Shown here: positions 16,428 through 24,391 of the stretch, piece after piece
Layout of the letters: the number at the start of each line of letters is the position of its first letter
How positions within the stretch are numbered: position 1 is the first letter of the stretch
Origin: Oscillospiraceae bacterium
GTDB taxonomy: Bacteria > Bacillota > Clostridia > Oscillospirales > CAG-272
Direction: 5' to 3'
Length of the DNA: 64,000 nt
Assembly: GCA_015063725.1 (NCBI GenBank)
Contig: SVTP01000004.1
Span: forward strand, 24,911 to 88,910
Made by a program: the position numbers and the translations under genes
The notes under the pieces: generated by a model
Databases searched by the model: none
Told to the model about the DNA's origin: nothing
The model's input: only the letters and a program-made list of their open reading frames with translations

Positions 16428-17162
16428 TTACAGTGAGCGAATGGATGCTTTGTACTGTTTGATGTAGGTCTCGTTGGCTTCGTCGCCGCCAACGGTGTTG
16501 GCAGACTGAAAGACCTCGGGATTGCCGCCTCTCTCTTGGGTAAGCTCGATGCCGCGGCAAACGACCGCCTGCAAGATCATAGAGCCGATGACCGTTGAGG
16601 TCGCACCCGTTGTGGCATTCCCTACCTCGATCGCCGCATCTCCGTAGCAGCCCATGTTGTCGATGACAACATCGCAGACTTCACAGAGCTTATGTCCCTC
16701 GGGATGACGGGAGCGGGAACGTGCTGCGTGTGTCAGGTTGGTGATGCAGACCGTTTTCAGTCCACGTGCGCGCGCTTCTTCTGCCATTTCCACAGCCACG
16801 GTGTTGCAGCCCGAGTTAGAGAACAGGAACATCACACCCCCCTCTTTTACGGCATCCACGTCATCGAGCAGTACCGAGGCAAGACCTGTTACACGCTCGA
16901 GCTGACTGCTTGCCGCCGCCGCGCGATGGAGCATCAGAGAGTCCTCAAGAATGGGACAGACACGAACCAAGCCACCGGCACGGTAGAAGATCTCCTCGGC
17001 AAGAATGTGGGAGTGCCCCGTGCCAAAGGTGAAGATATAGCCACCGCCGCAGAGTGCATCGGCAATCAAGGTTGCCGCGCGCTCCATGTTTTCTTGTTGT
17101 GTCGATTCAACCACCAAGGTAAGGCGTTTGATTTCGTCAATGTAACGTTGTGCAGAGTTCAT
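16428..17162 (-). CDS. SIS domain sugar-phosphate protein (UPF0309-like)
   Basis: 244 residues from ATG at 17162; an in-frame GTG at 17171 overlaps the upstream stop but sits too close to the AGGAG, so the ATG is preferred. One SIS fold with GTGHSHILAEEIFYRAGG and the phosphosugar-binding FLFSNSGCNTVAVEMA. SIS proteins bind or isomerise phosphosugars. The gene follows the BadF-type kinase, whose product is a plausible ligand. Confidence 0.88.
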   Translation of the reverse strand: MNSAQRYIDEIKRLTLVVESTQQENMERAATLIADALCGGGYIFTFGTGHSHILAEEIFYRAGGLVRVCPILEDSLMLHRAAAASSQLERVTGLASVLLDDVDAVKEGGVMFLFSNSGCNTVAVEMAEEARARGLKTVCITNLTHAARSRSRHPEGHKLCEVCDVVIDNMGCYGDAAIEVGNATTGATSTVIGSMILQAVVCRGIELTQERGGNPEVFQSANTVGGDEANETYIKQYKASIRSL

Positions 17163-17167
17163 TGGTG

Positions 17168-18079
17168 TCACTCTCCTTTTTCCTCTTTTGCCGCATACAA
17201 AGCCGCGGCATGCTGAGCACTGATGGACGGCTCACAGATTTGGATATGTGGGAATTGTTTGCGCACACCCTCTTCAAATGCGCGGCGCACAGTCTTGTTT
17301 TTGCAAAGCACACTGCCCCACACGCCAAGCACATCGGCGCGGCAACGACCAACGAGGACCGATGCATAGCGGCACAGATGTGCGGCGGCATCCAAAAGGA
17401 TGGCCTCGGCAACCTTGTCGCCCTCATCGGCGCGCAAAGCCACGTGACGGGCAAAGCCTGCAACGTCGGGTTCATTCTCTCCGTAAAAAACAGAAATGAG
17501 ATCGCGCGGAGTATCCATACCAAAGTGAGCGAGAGCCGCATCGGTCAGTGCGGTCTTTGGGGCAACGCCATCGACAGCGCGAAGCGCGGCACAAATGCCC
17601 TCGCGCCCAATGTAATAGCCGCTGCCCTCGTCGCCGGTCAGTCGCCCCCAGCCGCCAACGACGGCGGTCTCATGGACATCATTCTCACCGATCGCCATCG
17701 AACCTGTGCCCGAGATGATGAGCACGCCGGCCTTTTTGCCGCCTGTGAGCGCAAAAAGTGTCATGAACGCATCGCTTCGAATATGAACGGGAACGCCCAG
17801 AGCATCTGCTGCGCGGTGGGCAAATTCCTTTGCCGCGGGACTATCGGATGTATCGTCAATTGAGGGGTCTCCAATGCCAACAGCGGCAATGCTCCCTCGG
17901 GGGAGTTCAAGAGATGCGATGCCGGACTGCAAATTACCAAGAGCCGCATCCACGCCTATAAAGTTATAGTTGAGCGGACCGCACACCGCTGAGGCGACCT
18001 CGCATCCCTCGGGTGTGAGAGCCACCAGCGCGGTTTTGGTTCCGCCGCCGTCAACGCCCACAAAATAACGTTGTTCCAT
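17168..18079 (-). CDS. BadF/BadG/BcrA/BcrD-family sugar kinase (N-acetylglucosamine kinase-like)
   Basis: 303 residues from ATG at 18079 (AAAGGGGG, seven-base spacing). The phosphate-1 loop is GVDGGGTKTALVAL, phosphate-2 and adenosine regions include LIISGTGSMAIG, and GDEGSGYYIGREG is the GlcNAc-kinase-type signature. It likely phosphorylates an amino sugar or cyclitol with ATP. First gene of the operon and divergent from the ceramidase-like hydrolase gene. Confidence 0.9.
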   Translation of the reverse strand: MEQRYFVGVDGGGTKTALVALTPEGCEVASAVCGPLNYNFIGVDAALGNLQSGIASLELPRGSIAAVGIGDPSIDDTSDSPAAKEFAHRAADALGVPVHIRSDAFMTLFALTGGKKAGVLIISGTGSMAIGENDVHETAVVGGWGRLTGDEGSGYYIGREGICAALRAVDGVAPKTALTDAALAHFGMDTPRDLISVFYGENEPDVAGFARHVALRADEGDKVAEAILLDAAAHLCRYASVLVGRCRADVLGVWGSVLCKNKTVRRAFEEGVRKQFPHIQICEPSISAQHAAALYAAKEEKGE

Positions 18080-18111
18080 CTTGCGCCCCCTTTGTAGCTT
18101 CTTTCCTCTCA

Positions 18112-18140
18112 ATTATATATGATTTTTTGCGTCCTGTCAA
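18112..18140 (-). promoter_or_regulatory. Promoter of the kinase-SIS-DegT operon
   Basis: TTGACA (18135-18140), 17-bp spacer, TATAAT (18112-18117), minus strand. Because the -10 overlaps the upstream in-frame start at 18112, the ATG at 18079 is the true kinase start. Confidence 0.75.
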
Positions 18141-18242
18141 CGAATAATCTGTTAAAATAAGAGTGATTTTGCATTTTTTGTCTCTCTTTTTTGCATCATG
18201 GGAGATTTTTGCCCCCCGGGGCACAAAATTTGGACGTGGGTG

Positions 18243-18271
18243 TTGACTTTTTGGACGTATTTTTGTATAAT
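18243..18271 (+). promoter_or_regulatory. Promoter of the ceramidase-like hydrolase gene
   Basis: TTGACT (18243-18248), 17-bp spacer, TATAAT (18266-18271). The two divergent promoters lie about 100 bp apart, so a shared regulator could act on both. Confidence 0.8.
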
Positions 18272-18320
18272 GATTTTAGAAAACCCAATTTCAAAACTCC
18301 GAAGCTATAAAGGAGAAAAC

Positions 18321-19625
18321 ATGATGAAACAGACACTCCGCCTCGGCTTTGCCGATGCCATTATTACCCCCAAGCACCCCGAGTACACCTACCTTGACGG
18401 CTACGGCTTTCGCCTCTCTCCCGCAACCGAGGGTGTGCGCGACGATCTGCACGCAAAGGTTTGCGCGATGGTGGACGGGGAGAAGATTTTTTTGTTGTTC
18501 TCTCTCGACCTCATTGGACTGAGAGAGGACACCTACCGCTTGGTAAGCGCACAGATCACCGACCTGACAGGTGTTGCGCGCGAGGATATGGCACTCTCCT
18601 GCATTCACACCCATGCAGCACCTGCCTCGGGGATTCTTGACGAACTCCCCATTGACACCGACTATTTTGCTTACGTCGGCGAGGTTTGCGGACGTGCGGC
18701 ACTTCGCGCTATTGAGCGCGCCTGCCCTGTGCACGCATCCTTTGCCATTCTGCCCGAAACCCTGATGACGACACACAACCGCCGCGAGGGACGCGAGGTC
18801 ATCGACCGCTCCATTCGCGCAGTTGTGTTCCGAAACGAGAAAGGCAAGCTTTGCGGCGTTCTTGCATCTGCCGCTTGCCACGCCGTTGTCAACACCGCGT
18901 ATTCCATTTCTGCCGACTGGCTGGTAGAGTTCAATAAGCTCTCCACCGATGAGATCCCTTACCTCTTTTTGCAGGGACGTGCGGCGGATATCAACCCGCA
19001 GCTGTATCTTGGGCTCCCCATCGACGAGCTGATCGAGCGCTTGGGGCGTGAATTAGCAACCCCCGTTGAAGCATTTACAAAAAACGCTCCGCAAGGAGCT
19101 CCCTTGGATGGAGACCTGACAAGGTACTATGAAGTTGTGCGCATCCCGATGAAGGAGATGACCGACCTTGATGCAGTACGCGAAGAGATCGCGCGCCAGT
19201 CCAAGTCTTACCGCGAGTGCTCCCCCGAGGATATTCAAAAGCACTTTGTGCTCCGTCAGCTGCAATGGTATCGCCACATGGAGAAAATGATCGAGGACGG
19301 CGCGGATTTTGCCTTGCGCGTTCCCCTGCAGGTACTTGCCATTGGCAAAGCGTGCGTGTTCCTGTTTATCCCCTTTGAGCTCTTAACGCTCACAGGAAAT
19401 AAGCTTGAAGAAATGTTTGTTGCCGCAGGTTTTGCGCGCGAAACGGTGTACGTGTGCGGATATTCCAACATGACCGAGGGCTACCTTGCCCCGGTTGAGG
19501 AATTCCCTTATGGCGGCTACGAGGTAGCAGGCGCGGCACATTGGTACAACATCCCCGAGGCATCCCCAAAGAGTGAGCCCGCCCTCTTGGATTGGTTCTT
19601 CAAGGTTAGCGAGAAATTAAAATAA
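18321..19625 (+). CDS. Neutral/alkaline ceramidase-fold hydrolase
   Basis: 434 residues from ATG at 18321 (AAAGGAG). The N-terminal part matches the neutral/alkaline non-lysosomal ceramidase N-domain: GFADAIITPKHPEYTYLDGYGF (partial), then CIHTHAAPASG with the metal-binding His residues and ASAACHAVVNTAYSISADW. No signal peptide is seen, so it acts in the cytoplasm, and the C-terminal Ig-like domain of true ceramidases is absent. Short cytoplasmic members of this family are often found beside sugar genes. Ceramide is therefore an unlikely substrate; an amide or ester of the amino-sugar pathway is more plausible. Confidence 0.82.
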   Translation: MMKQTLRLGFADAIITPKHPEYTYLDGYGFRLSPATEGVRDDLHAKVCAMVDGEKIFLLFSLDLIGLREDTYRLVSAQITDLTGVAREDMALSCIHTHAAPASGILDELPIDTDYFAYVGEVCGRAALRAIERACPVHASFAILPETLMTTHNRREGREVIDRSIRAVVFRNEKGKLCGVLASAACHAVVNTAYSISADWLVEFNKLSTDEIPYLFLQGRAADINPQLYLGLPIDELIERLGRELATPVEAFTKNAPQGAPLDGDLTRYYEVVRIPMKEMTDLDAVREEIARQSKSYRECSPEDIQKHFVLRQLQWYRHMEKMIEDGADFALRVPLQVLAIGKACVFLFIPFELLTLTGNKLEEMFVAAGFARETVYVCGYSNMTEGYLAPVEEFPYGGYEVAGAAHWYNIPEASPKSEPALLDWFFKVSEKLK

Positions 19626-19635
19626 AGCAAATTCT

Positions 19636-19662
19636 TGTAGGGATCGGCGTCCCCGACGGTCC
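19636..19662. repeat. Possible degraded TGTAGGG-type intergenic repeat
   Basis: Contains GTAGGGATCGGCGTCCCCGA, similar at its start to the intact 50-bp palindromic element at 63758-63807. Non-coding stretch between hydrolase gene and terminator. Confidence 0.35.
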
Positions 19663-19695
19663 GTTCTTTCATAATTTAATATCAATAAAAACATA

Positions 19696-19735
19696 CCGCG
19701 CCCATCGAAAACTCGATGGGCGCGGGGCTTTTTTA
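19696..19735. terminator. Convergent terminator
   Basis: CCGCGCCCATCGA/TCGATGGGCGCGG stem followed by GGCTTTTTT on plus, between convergent genes. Confidence 0.9.
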
Positions 19736-19760
19736 TGCAATTTTTCGCTTATGCCATTGA

Positions 19761-22019
19761 TTAATAGTGATAGTACTCAAATACAACGGAGAGACCGCCC
19801 TGTGTCAAAACGATGGTGTCTGCTTGCATGAATGCAGCAGCGATTGCCTGATGGCTGGGATCGGTTCCAAACAGGTTGCCGGCAAAATCAAACAGATTTT
19901 CACCGTCGGAGTAGAGGGTGTATGCTGTGCCGTCTGCACCGTAAACGGTGAAGAAAGGAGGCGTCGCACCTGTCGTTTGTATTGCACCCTGCGAAATTTT
20001 AAGGATGGTCAACCAGTTGACGTTGTCCTCGGTCTGGAAGCGGTTGATACCTTCCCCATCAATCAGAATAGAGCCTTGTGCACCAATACCGGTAACAATT
20101 TCTGTCGCGTTGTCGCCATTTGCCATGATGGCACCCTTGATGTTCATCTGACCTTTTGCGTCAACAAAATTGCCAAGGCCGCCTGCCTGCAAACCGTAGC
20201 CGAGCGCTTTGATTTGACCAACGATCGTATTTGCACCAACAGCAGTGAACCAGATTTCCTGACCGCCAAGGTGTGTTTCCAGTACGCCACCGGTTACGTT
20301 TACGATGGGATGATGGTTCTCCTCCCAAACGCTCTGTGCAATGATTGCGGGGCCGCCGCAACCGTTTACGTAAGAATCGATCAACTCAAAGGTGGAGTCG
20401 CCCCATACGAATGCCGCGTTTTGGTAAGAGTCGAAGCACTTGGAGTTTGTTACCTTCAAAGTGGTCGTATTTTCGGTAAAGTAGGTGATAAAGTAAGAGT
20501 TACCAATGATGTTGTTCATTGTGACCTGTGCACCCTCACAGGATTTGAAGAAGATCAAACCGCCTGCAGATGCCAGGCTCTCGGTGGAGTCAACAAGGTT
20601 GTCTCTTGCGGCGTTGCCGATGAGTGCCATGTTGTTCAGGGTAACGTTTACTACCTCTTCGGCAGCTTCCTCAGCAACGAGGAAACGGAACAGTGCTGCG
20701 TTAGAGAAATCTTCCTCATAGTCCTTGCCTGCATCCTTACCGAATACACCGGGAGAAGGAATGATCGGGAAGCCCTTGGTATCAAGGGTAAACATATTAC
20801 CTTCCATTACAAAGCTACCCGCACCGCGGTGCTCGTAAATGAACGTCCAGTCCACCAAATATTTGGTGCCTGCGGGAATAGTCTTGGCAGGAACCAGCTC
20901 ACCATTTTCATCGAGCTTGTAGTAAACAACGTCTGCGGTGGTGGTGTGGAAGAAGCTTGCGGGAACATCTGCGGCACTCAGGTGGATATCGTTGTGCAGA
21001 ACGATGCCGTTTGCCACAACGTTGGTAAGACCGTGGGTTGCCTTGTGGTCTGCCCATTCTTCGTTGTAGTTGTCAACAACAGCCAGCTGCCATGCCTCGT
21101 ATACGTTGTAAGCATTGATGACCTTTGCCTCAAGAACGATGGGCGGAAAATCCTCTTCGTATACGATATACTGCTTGGTAGAAGGCGCTACAGAGATCTT
21201 TACTTCCGCATTTGCAGCATCTGCGCTGAATTGATAAGTGCCCTTGTAGGTATTCACGGTAGCGATCAGCAGGTCGCCATCGTAATATTCAACCACGTTG
21301 CCCTCTTTCTTTTGTGCAGTAAGGGCTACGTATTCGCCGTTCTTTTTCAGGGAGATAACGACCTCTGCAAAGAACTCCTTTGCGGTTTCTTCTTCATCGG
21401 TCTCAATGTTCAGGATCTCAACGGTGGGGGTGAGTTTGAATTCGTTTTGGTTACCAATAACGTAGATCTGGTTGCCAACTGCAAACTGACCGGAGAAACC
21501 TGCCTCACCGTAGTTCAGCTTGCCTGCATTTTTGTTGGCAGCATTAAATGCTACCAGCGTAGAGGGAGTATCAAAACCGATAATCTCAAGCGTGGGCTCC
21601 TCGGGTGTGGAGGGCTGGTTGGGATCGTCGGGAGTCGTTTGGTCGGGGGTGGACTTTACAACCTTGATTTTGATCTTGGCTTCTTGCTTTACGCCAAGGT
21701 TAGGGTCCATAAAGGAAACGGTAATTTCCTTTTCGCCAACGGTATCGGTAATGCCGTCGGTGTTTGAGATAGTCAATTCTGCAAAGGTATAGGTTTTATT
21801 CAGGTTTTCGTCATTATACTTTGCGGTTGCCTTGATGCCGGAAAAATCAACTTTTTCGCCAATCACATACTCTGTTTTGATGGACGTAGGATCAATAATA
21901 AAGGATTCGAGCTTGAGAGAGCCGTCATTTCCACCGGAAGGTCCGCAAGCAACAAACGAAAGCATCGTTGCCATGGTCAATACTACTGCTAAAAGTCTGG
22001 TTAAATTCTGAATTGTCAT
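19761..22019 (-). CDS. Secreted lipoprotein with Ig-like domain and parallel beta-helix-like region
   Basis: 752 residues. The signal peptide ends in lipobox LSFVAC, so the lipid-modified Cys is about residue 26. A bacterial Ig-like (Big_3-type) domain spans about 35-122 (YVIGEKVDFSGIKATAKY), followed by a Pro/Thr linker rich in TPDDPNQPSTPEEP. The middle is beta-rich, and about 470-640 has short Asn/Gly turn repeats like pectate-lyase-fold beta-helices. No catalytic site is evident; glycan adhesion or degradation are both possible. AAGGAGG precedes the ATG at 22019. Codon use matches neighbours. Confidence 0.8.
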   Translation of the reverse strand: MTIQNLTRLLAVVLTMATMLSFVACGPSGGNDGSLKLESFIIDPTSIKTEYVIGEKVDFSGIKATAKYNDENLNKTYTFAELTISNTDGITDTVGEKEITVSFMDPNLGVKQEAKIKIKVVKSTPDQTTPDDPNQPSTPEEPTLEIIGFDTPSTLVAFNAANKNAGKLNYGEAGFSGQFAVGNQIYVIGNQNEFKLTPTVEILNIETDEEETAKEFFAEVVISLKKNGEYVALTAQKKEGNVVEYYDGDLLIATVNTYKGTYQFSADAANAEVKISVAPSTKQYIVYEEDFPPIVLEAKVINAYNVYEAWQLAVVDNYNEEWADHKATHGLTNVVANGIVLHNDIHLSAADVPASFFHTTTADVVYYKLDENGELVPAKTIPAGTKYLVDWTFIYEHRGAGSFVMEGNMFTLDTKGFPIIPSPGVFGKDAGKDYEEDFSNAALFRFLVAEEAAEEVVNVTLNNMALIGNAARDNLVDSTESLASAGGLIFFKSCEGAQVTMNNIIGNSYFITYFTENTTTLKVTNSKCFDSYQNAAFVWGDSTFELIDSYVNGCGGPAIIAQSVWEENHHPIVNVTGGVLETHLGGQEIWFTAVGANTIVGQIKALGYGLQAGGLGNFVDAKGQMNIKGAIMANGDNATEIVTGIGAQGSILIDGEGINRFQTEDNVNWLTILKISQGAIQTTGATPPFFTVYGADGTAYTLYSDGENLFDFAGNLFGTDPSHQAIAAAFMQADTIVLTQGGLSVVFEYYHY

Positions 22020-22184
22020 TTTTTCATTCCTCCTTAAGAAAGGGTGTTGGAGTTATGCTTAACTCCGTGGATTTGTTACGTTTTTTTACGTTGGGACACA
22101 TGAAAAACCTGTTGCTATCACCTCAATTTCTTTCAACTGTTTTTATTTTTACGATAGGATCTTGACATTTCCTCTTGGAATGAT

Positions 22185-22667
22185 TTAGTTCGCTTGGGGG
22201 GATCTGCTTTTGATCACGATCGTTGTTTTTACGTTAGAGCCGTCGGTGGAAACAATGGTTACCGTAAGGCTTCTGTTGTTTCTTAAAAAGATAAAGGTTT
22301 TTGTTTCCTCATCAAAATGGACATAAGGCTTTTCTTCAAATATAAACTCCACCTTGGAGCCGTCTGCCGTGTGCGGCAGAACCTCATAGTCGATGCGAAC
22401 GGCATTGGGGTTGTTTGCAAGACTTTCGGGATCTTTACTGTATTCCCCCGGTGTGAACACAAAGTGGTACACCGGAATCCCCTCTTCGTTGATCTCGTGA
22501 ACACCGTAGGTTTTTGGAGTTTCATTCATTACGGTGATGCTGTTGCATTTGATCTCTTCAACGTACTCAACACCGTCAAACTCCTTGATGGCAAGGCCGA
22601 AGAAGTTGACTACCGCAATGGACGCGATATAAACCACAAGGATGACGATAACGATTGTTTTTTTCAT
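22185..22667 (-). CDS. Membrane-anchored extracytoplasmic protein, unknown
   Basis: 160 residues: an N-terminal helix (about 4-25) and a small beta-rich domain of Ig-like appearance (VPVYHFVFTPGEYS, VRIDYEVLPHTADGSKVEF). The ATG at 22667 overlaps the permease stop, so it is coupled to that exporter and probably an accessory subunit. No recognised family. Confidence 0.72.
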   Translation of the reverse strand: MKKTIVIVILVVYIASIAVVNFFGLAIKEFDGVEYVEEIKCNSITVMNETPKTYGVHEINEEGIPVYHFVFTPGEYSKDPESLANNPNAVRIDYEVLPHTADGSKVEFIFEEKPYVHFDEETKTFIFLRNNRSLTVTIVSTDGSNVKTTIVIKSRSPQAN

Positions 22668-24391
22668 GATTGCTTCTCCTTGTAAAACGCTTTGATTTTG
22701 GATAGGTAGGTGAACACCTTAAGGATGGCAAACACTACGGCTACAATGGCAAGCTTGAGCCACACACCCGCATCGTTGCGGGAAGACAGGAAGAACGTGA
22801 TTGCAAACACAATTGCCGACAGGAGAATGGCACCAATGCCCGCTCCCGTTTCGTTGGGGTTGTTTGTTTGCTCGTTAAAGGTTGCGTATTGCTCGTATTG
22901 TGGGTTCATGATGTCACTTTCCGCACCCGAGAACAGGTGCGCAACATACACGCCATAGATCATAATACCGATCAGGACGGCATCAGTTTTGCCAAACCCT
23001 GCCTCTATGGCAAATACGTTAACGGTAAAGATCAATCCCACAAGCGCTATGATCATTGGGAAGATCAGCTTGGAGATCAACAAGGTCGCATAAGGTGTAG
23101 GTTGTATCTTGTTGAGATAGGAACTGGAGCCGTCACGGCTATAGACCGATGCGATATCAATGTTTGTCATCAGCATGATCAGCAAAATGATGATGATGTT
23201 AAAGCAAACAGTCATTTGCGTGCCGATAAAACGGGTGTCCATTGCAGAATAGATCTTGTTGAGCAGATAGATCGCCATCGGCATGATTACGATCAGTACC
23301 CCACCCAATTTGATAAACGCGTTGGAGCGAAGCCCAATCACAAATTCTTTTTTGACTGCCGAGAAGAACGGGAGCGTTTTGCGGTTTTTGCGCGGCTTGA
23401 TCCTATCCTTCTTTTTGAACTCAAACGGCGTGGATGCCATTCGGTAGAAGAGCGGCTTGGAACACAGGAAGCAAAGTAGCAGCAACCCGCAGCCAAGCCC
23501 CGACAAAAGGAGCAATGACGGAAGCGTACCCGCGTGGAATATCACATTCGACAGTCCTACGGTTCTACCAACGATCAGCTCGGTAAAGGAATAAATGGGG
23601 GCAAATGCCGCGACGTAGTCATTGAGAAAGGCTTGCACCTCCCAATACGTGTTGCCCCAGCTTTCAATAAAGTTGATATCCTCGGGAATCAAACCAATGA
23701 GCCACCACATCAAAAGGATGGCACCGCCGCCAAGTGCGATATACAAAAGATACTGTAAGATCTTGACGCGGTTGAGGAAAAGATAGACGAACATTGCGGG
23801 GATCGACAAGAGTGCCGCAAGCAAAACGGGAATGCTTGAGATCAGCACAAACATCAAAATCAGCCAAGGGTAAAAAAGCAAGCCCTTGGGATCTCCCGAG
23901 CCATACCCTCTTACCACCAGACCGTATGCAATAAACATGGGAATGGTAAACATAAAGCTCTTGCGAAGCTCGTACACGTAGTAGGTGGCAAGCTTGGAGA
24001 AGAACACAAGCGAGGGGGTTGTGGGGAACGTGAGAAGAACGGTGTTGTCCTTGGAAAAATAAAGAGATTTCATCAGCCCGATCGTATCGGTGATCAGCGA
24101 GAGTGCAAGCATAATACCAAACACCAACGAGATGACCGAAACGGGAACATCATGCGTGAGCGAGAACAAGCCGAGCAGCTTTACAAAATGGAAGATCACT
24201 GCAATGATCGCCGTGATCGCCGCAAACTCAATCAATAGCCACGTGATCTTGAAGATCAGCTTTTTGCGGGAACGCAGATAGCCGAGATCCATTTTTTCCT
24301 TGAGCTGCATTTTGACCAGTGTTACGAGCGCTCGCCACTTTTCAAGGAAGGATGTCATAAATCCATCCTTTTTCAGCTTTGCTTTCGTCAT
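22664..24391 (-). CDS. ABC exporter permease (putative ABC exporter family)
   Basis: 575 residues with roughly twelve membrane helices, starting after a cytoplasmic head ending GYLRSRKKLIFK. The FSKDNTVLLTFPTTPSLVFFSK (partial) loop between helices is typical of large two-half ABC exporter permeases in Firmicutes. Its start overlaps the ATPase fusion gene by ATGA and its stop overlaps the 160-aa gene, so all three are made together. Substrate unknown. Confidence 0.82.
   Translation of the reverse strand: MTKAKLKKDGFMTSFLEKWRALVTLVKMQLKEKMDLGYLRSRKKLIFKITWLLIEFAAITAIIAVIFHFVKLLGLFSLTHDVPVSVISLVFGIMLALSLITDTIGLMKSLYFSKDNTVLLTFPTTPSLVFFSKLATYYVYELRKSFMFTIPMFIAYGLVVRGYGSGDPKGLLFYPWLILMFVLISSIPVLLAALLSIPAMFVYLFLNRVKILQYLLYIALGGGAILLMWWLIGLIPEDINFIESWGNTYWEVQAFLNDYVAAFAPIYSFTELIVGRTVGLSNVIFHAGTLPSLLLLSGLGCGLLLLCFLCSKPLFYRMASTPFEFKKKDRIKPRKNRKTLPFFSAVKKEFVIGLRSNAFIKLGGVLIVIMPMAIYLLNKIYSAMDTRFIGTQMTVCFNIIIILLIMLMTNIDIASVYSRDGSSSYLNKIQPTPYATLLISKLIFPMIIALVGLIFTVNVFAIEAGFGKTDAVLIGIMIYGVYVAHLFSGAESDIMNPQYEQYATFNEQTNNPNETGAGIGAILLSAIVFAITFFLSSRNDAGVWLKLAIVAVVFAILKVFTYLSKIKAFYKEKQS

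Noticed and set aside
19767..21767. A 666-codon plus-strand open frame
   Set aside because: Shadow of the Ig-like lipoprotein gene, whose signal peptide, lipobox and RBS are convincing; the antisense product is Cys-rich without recognisable motifs.
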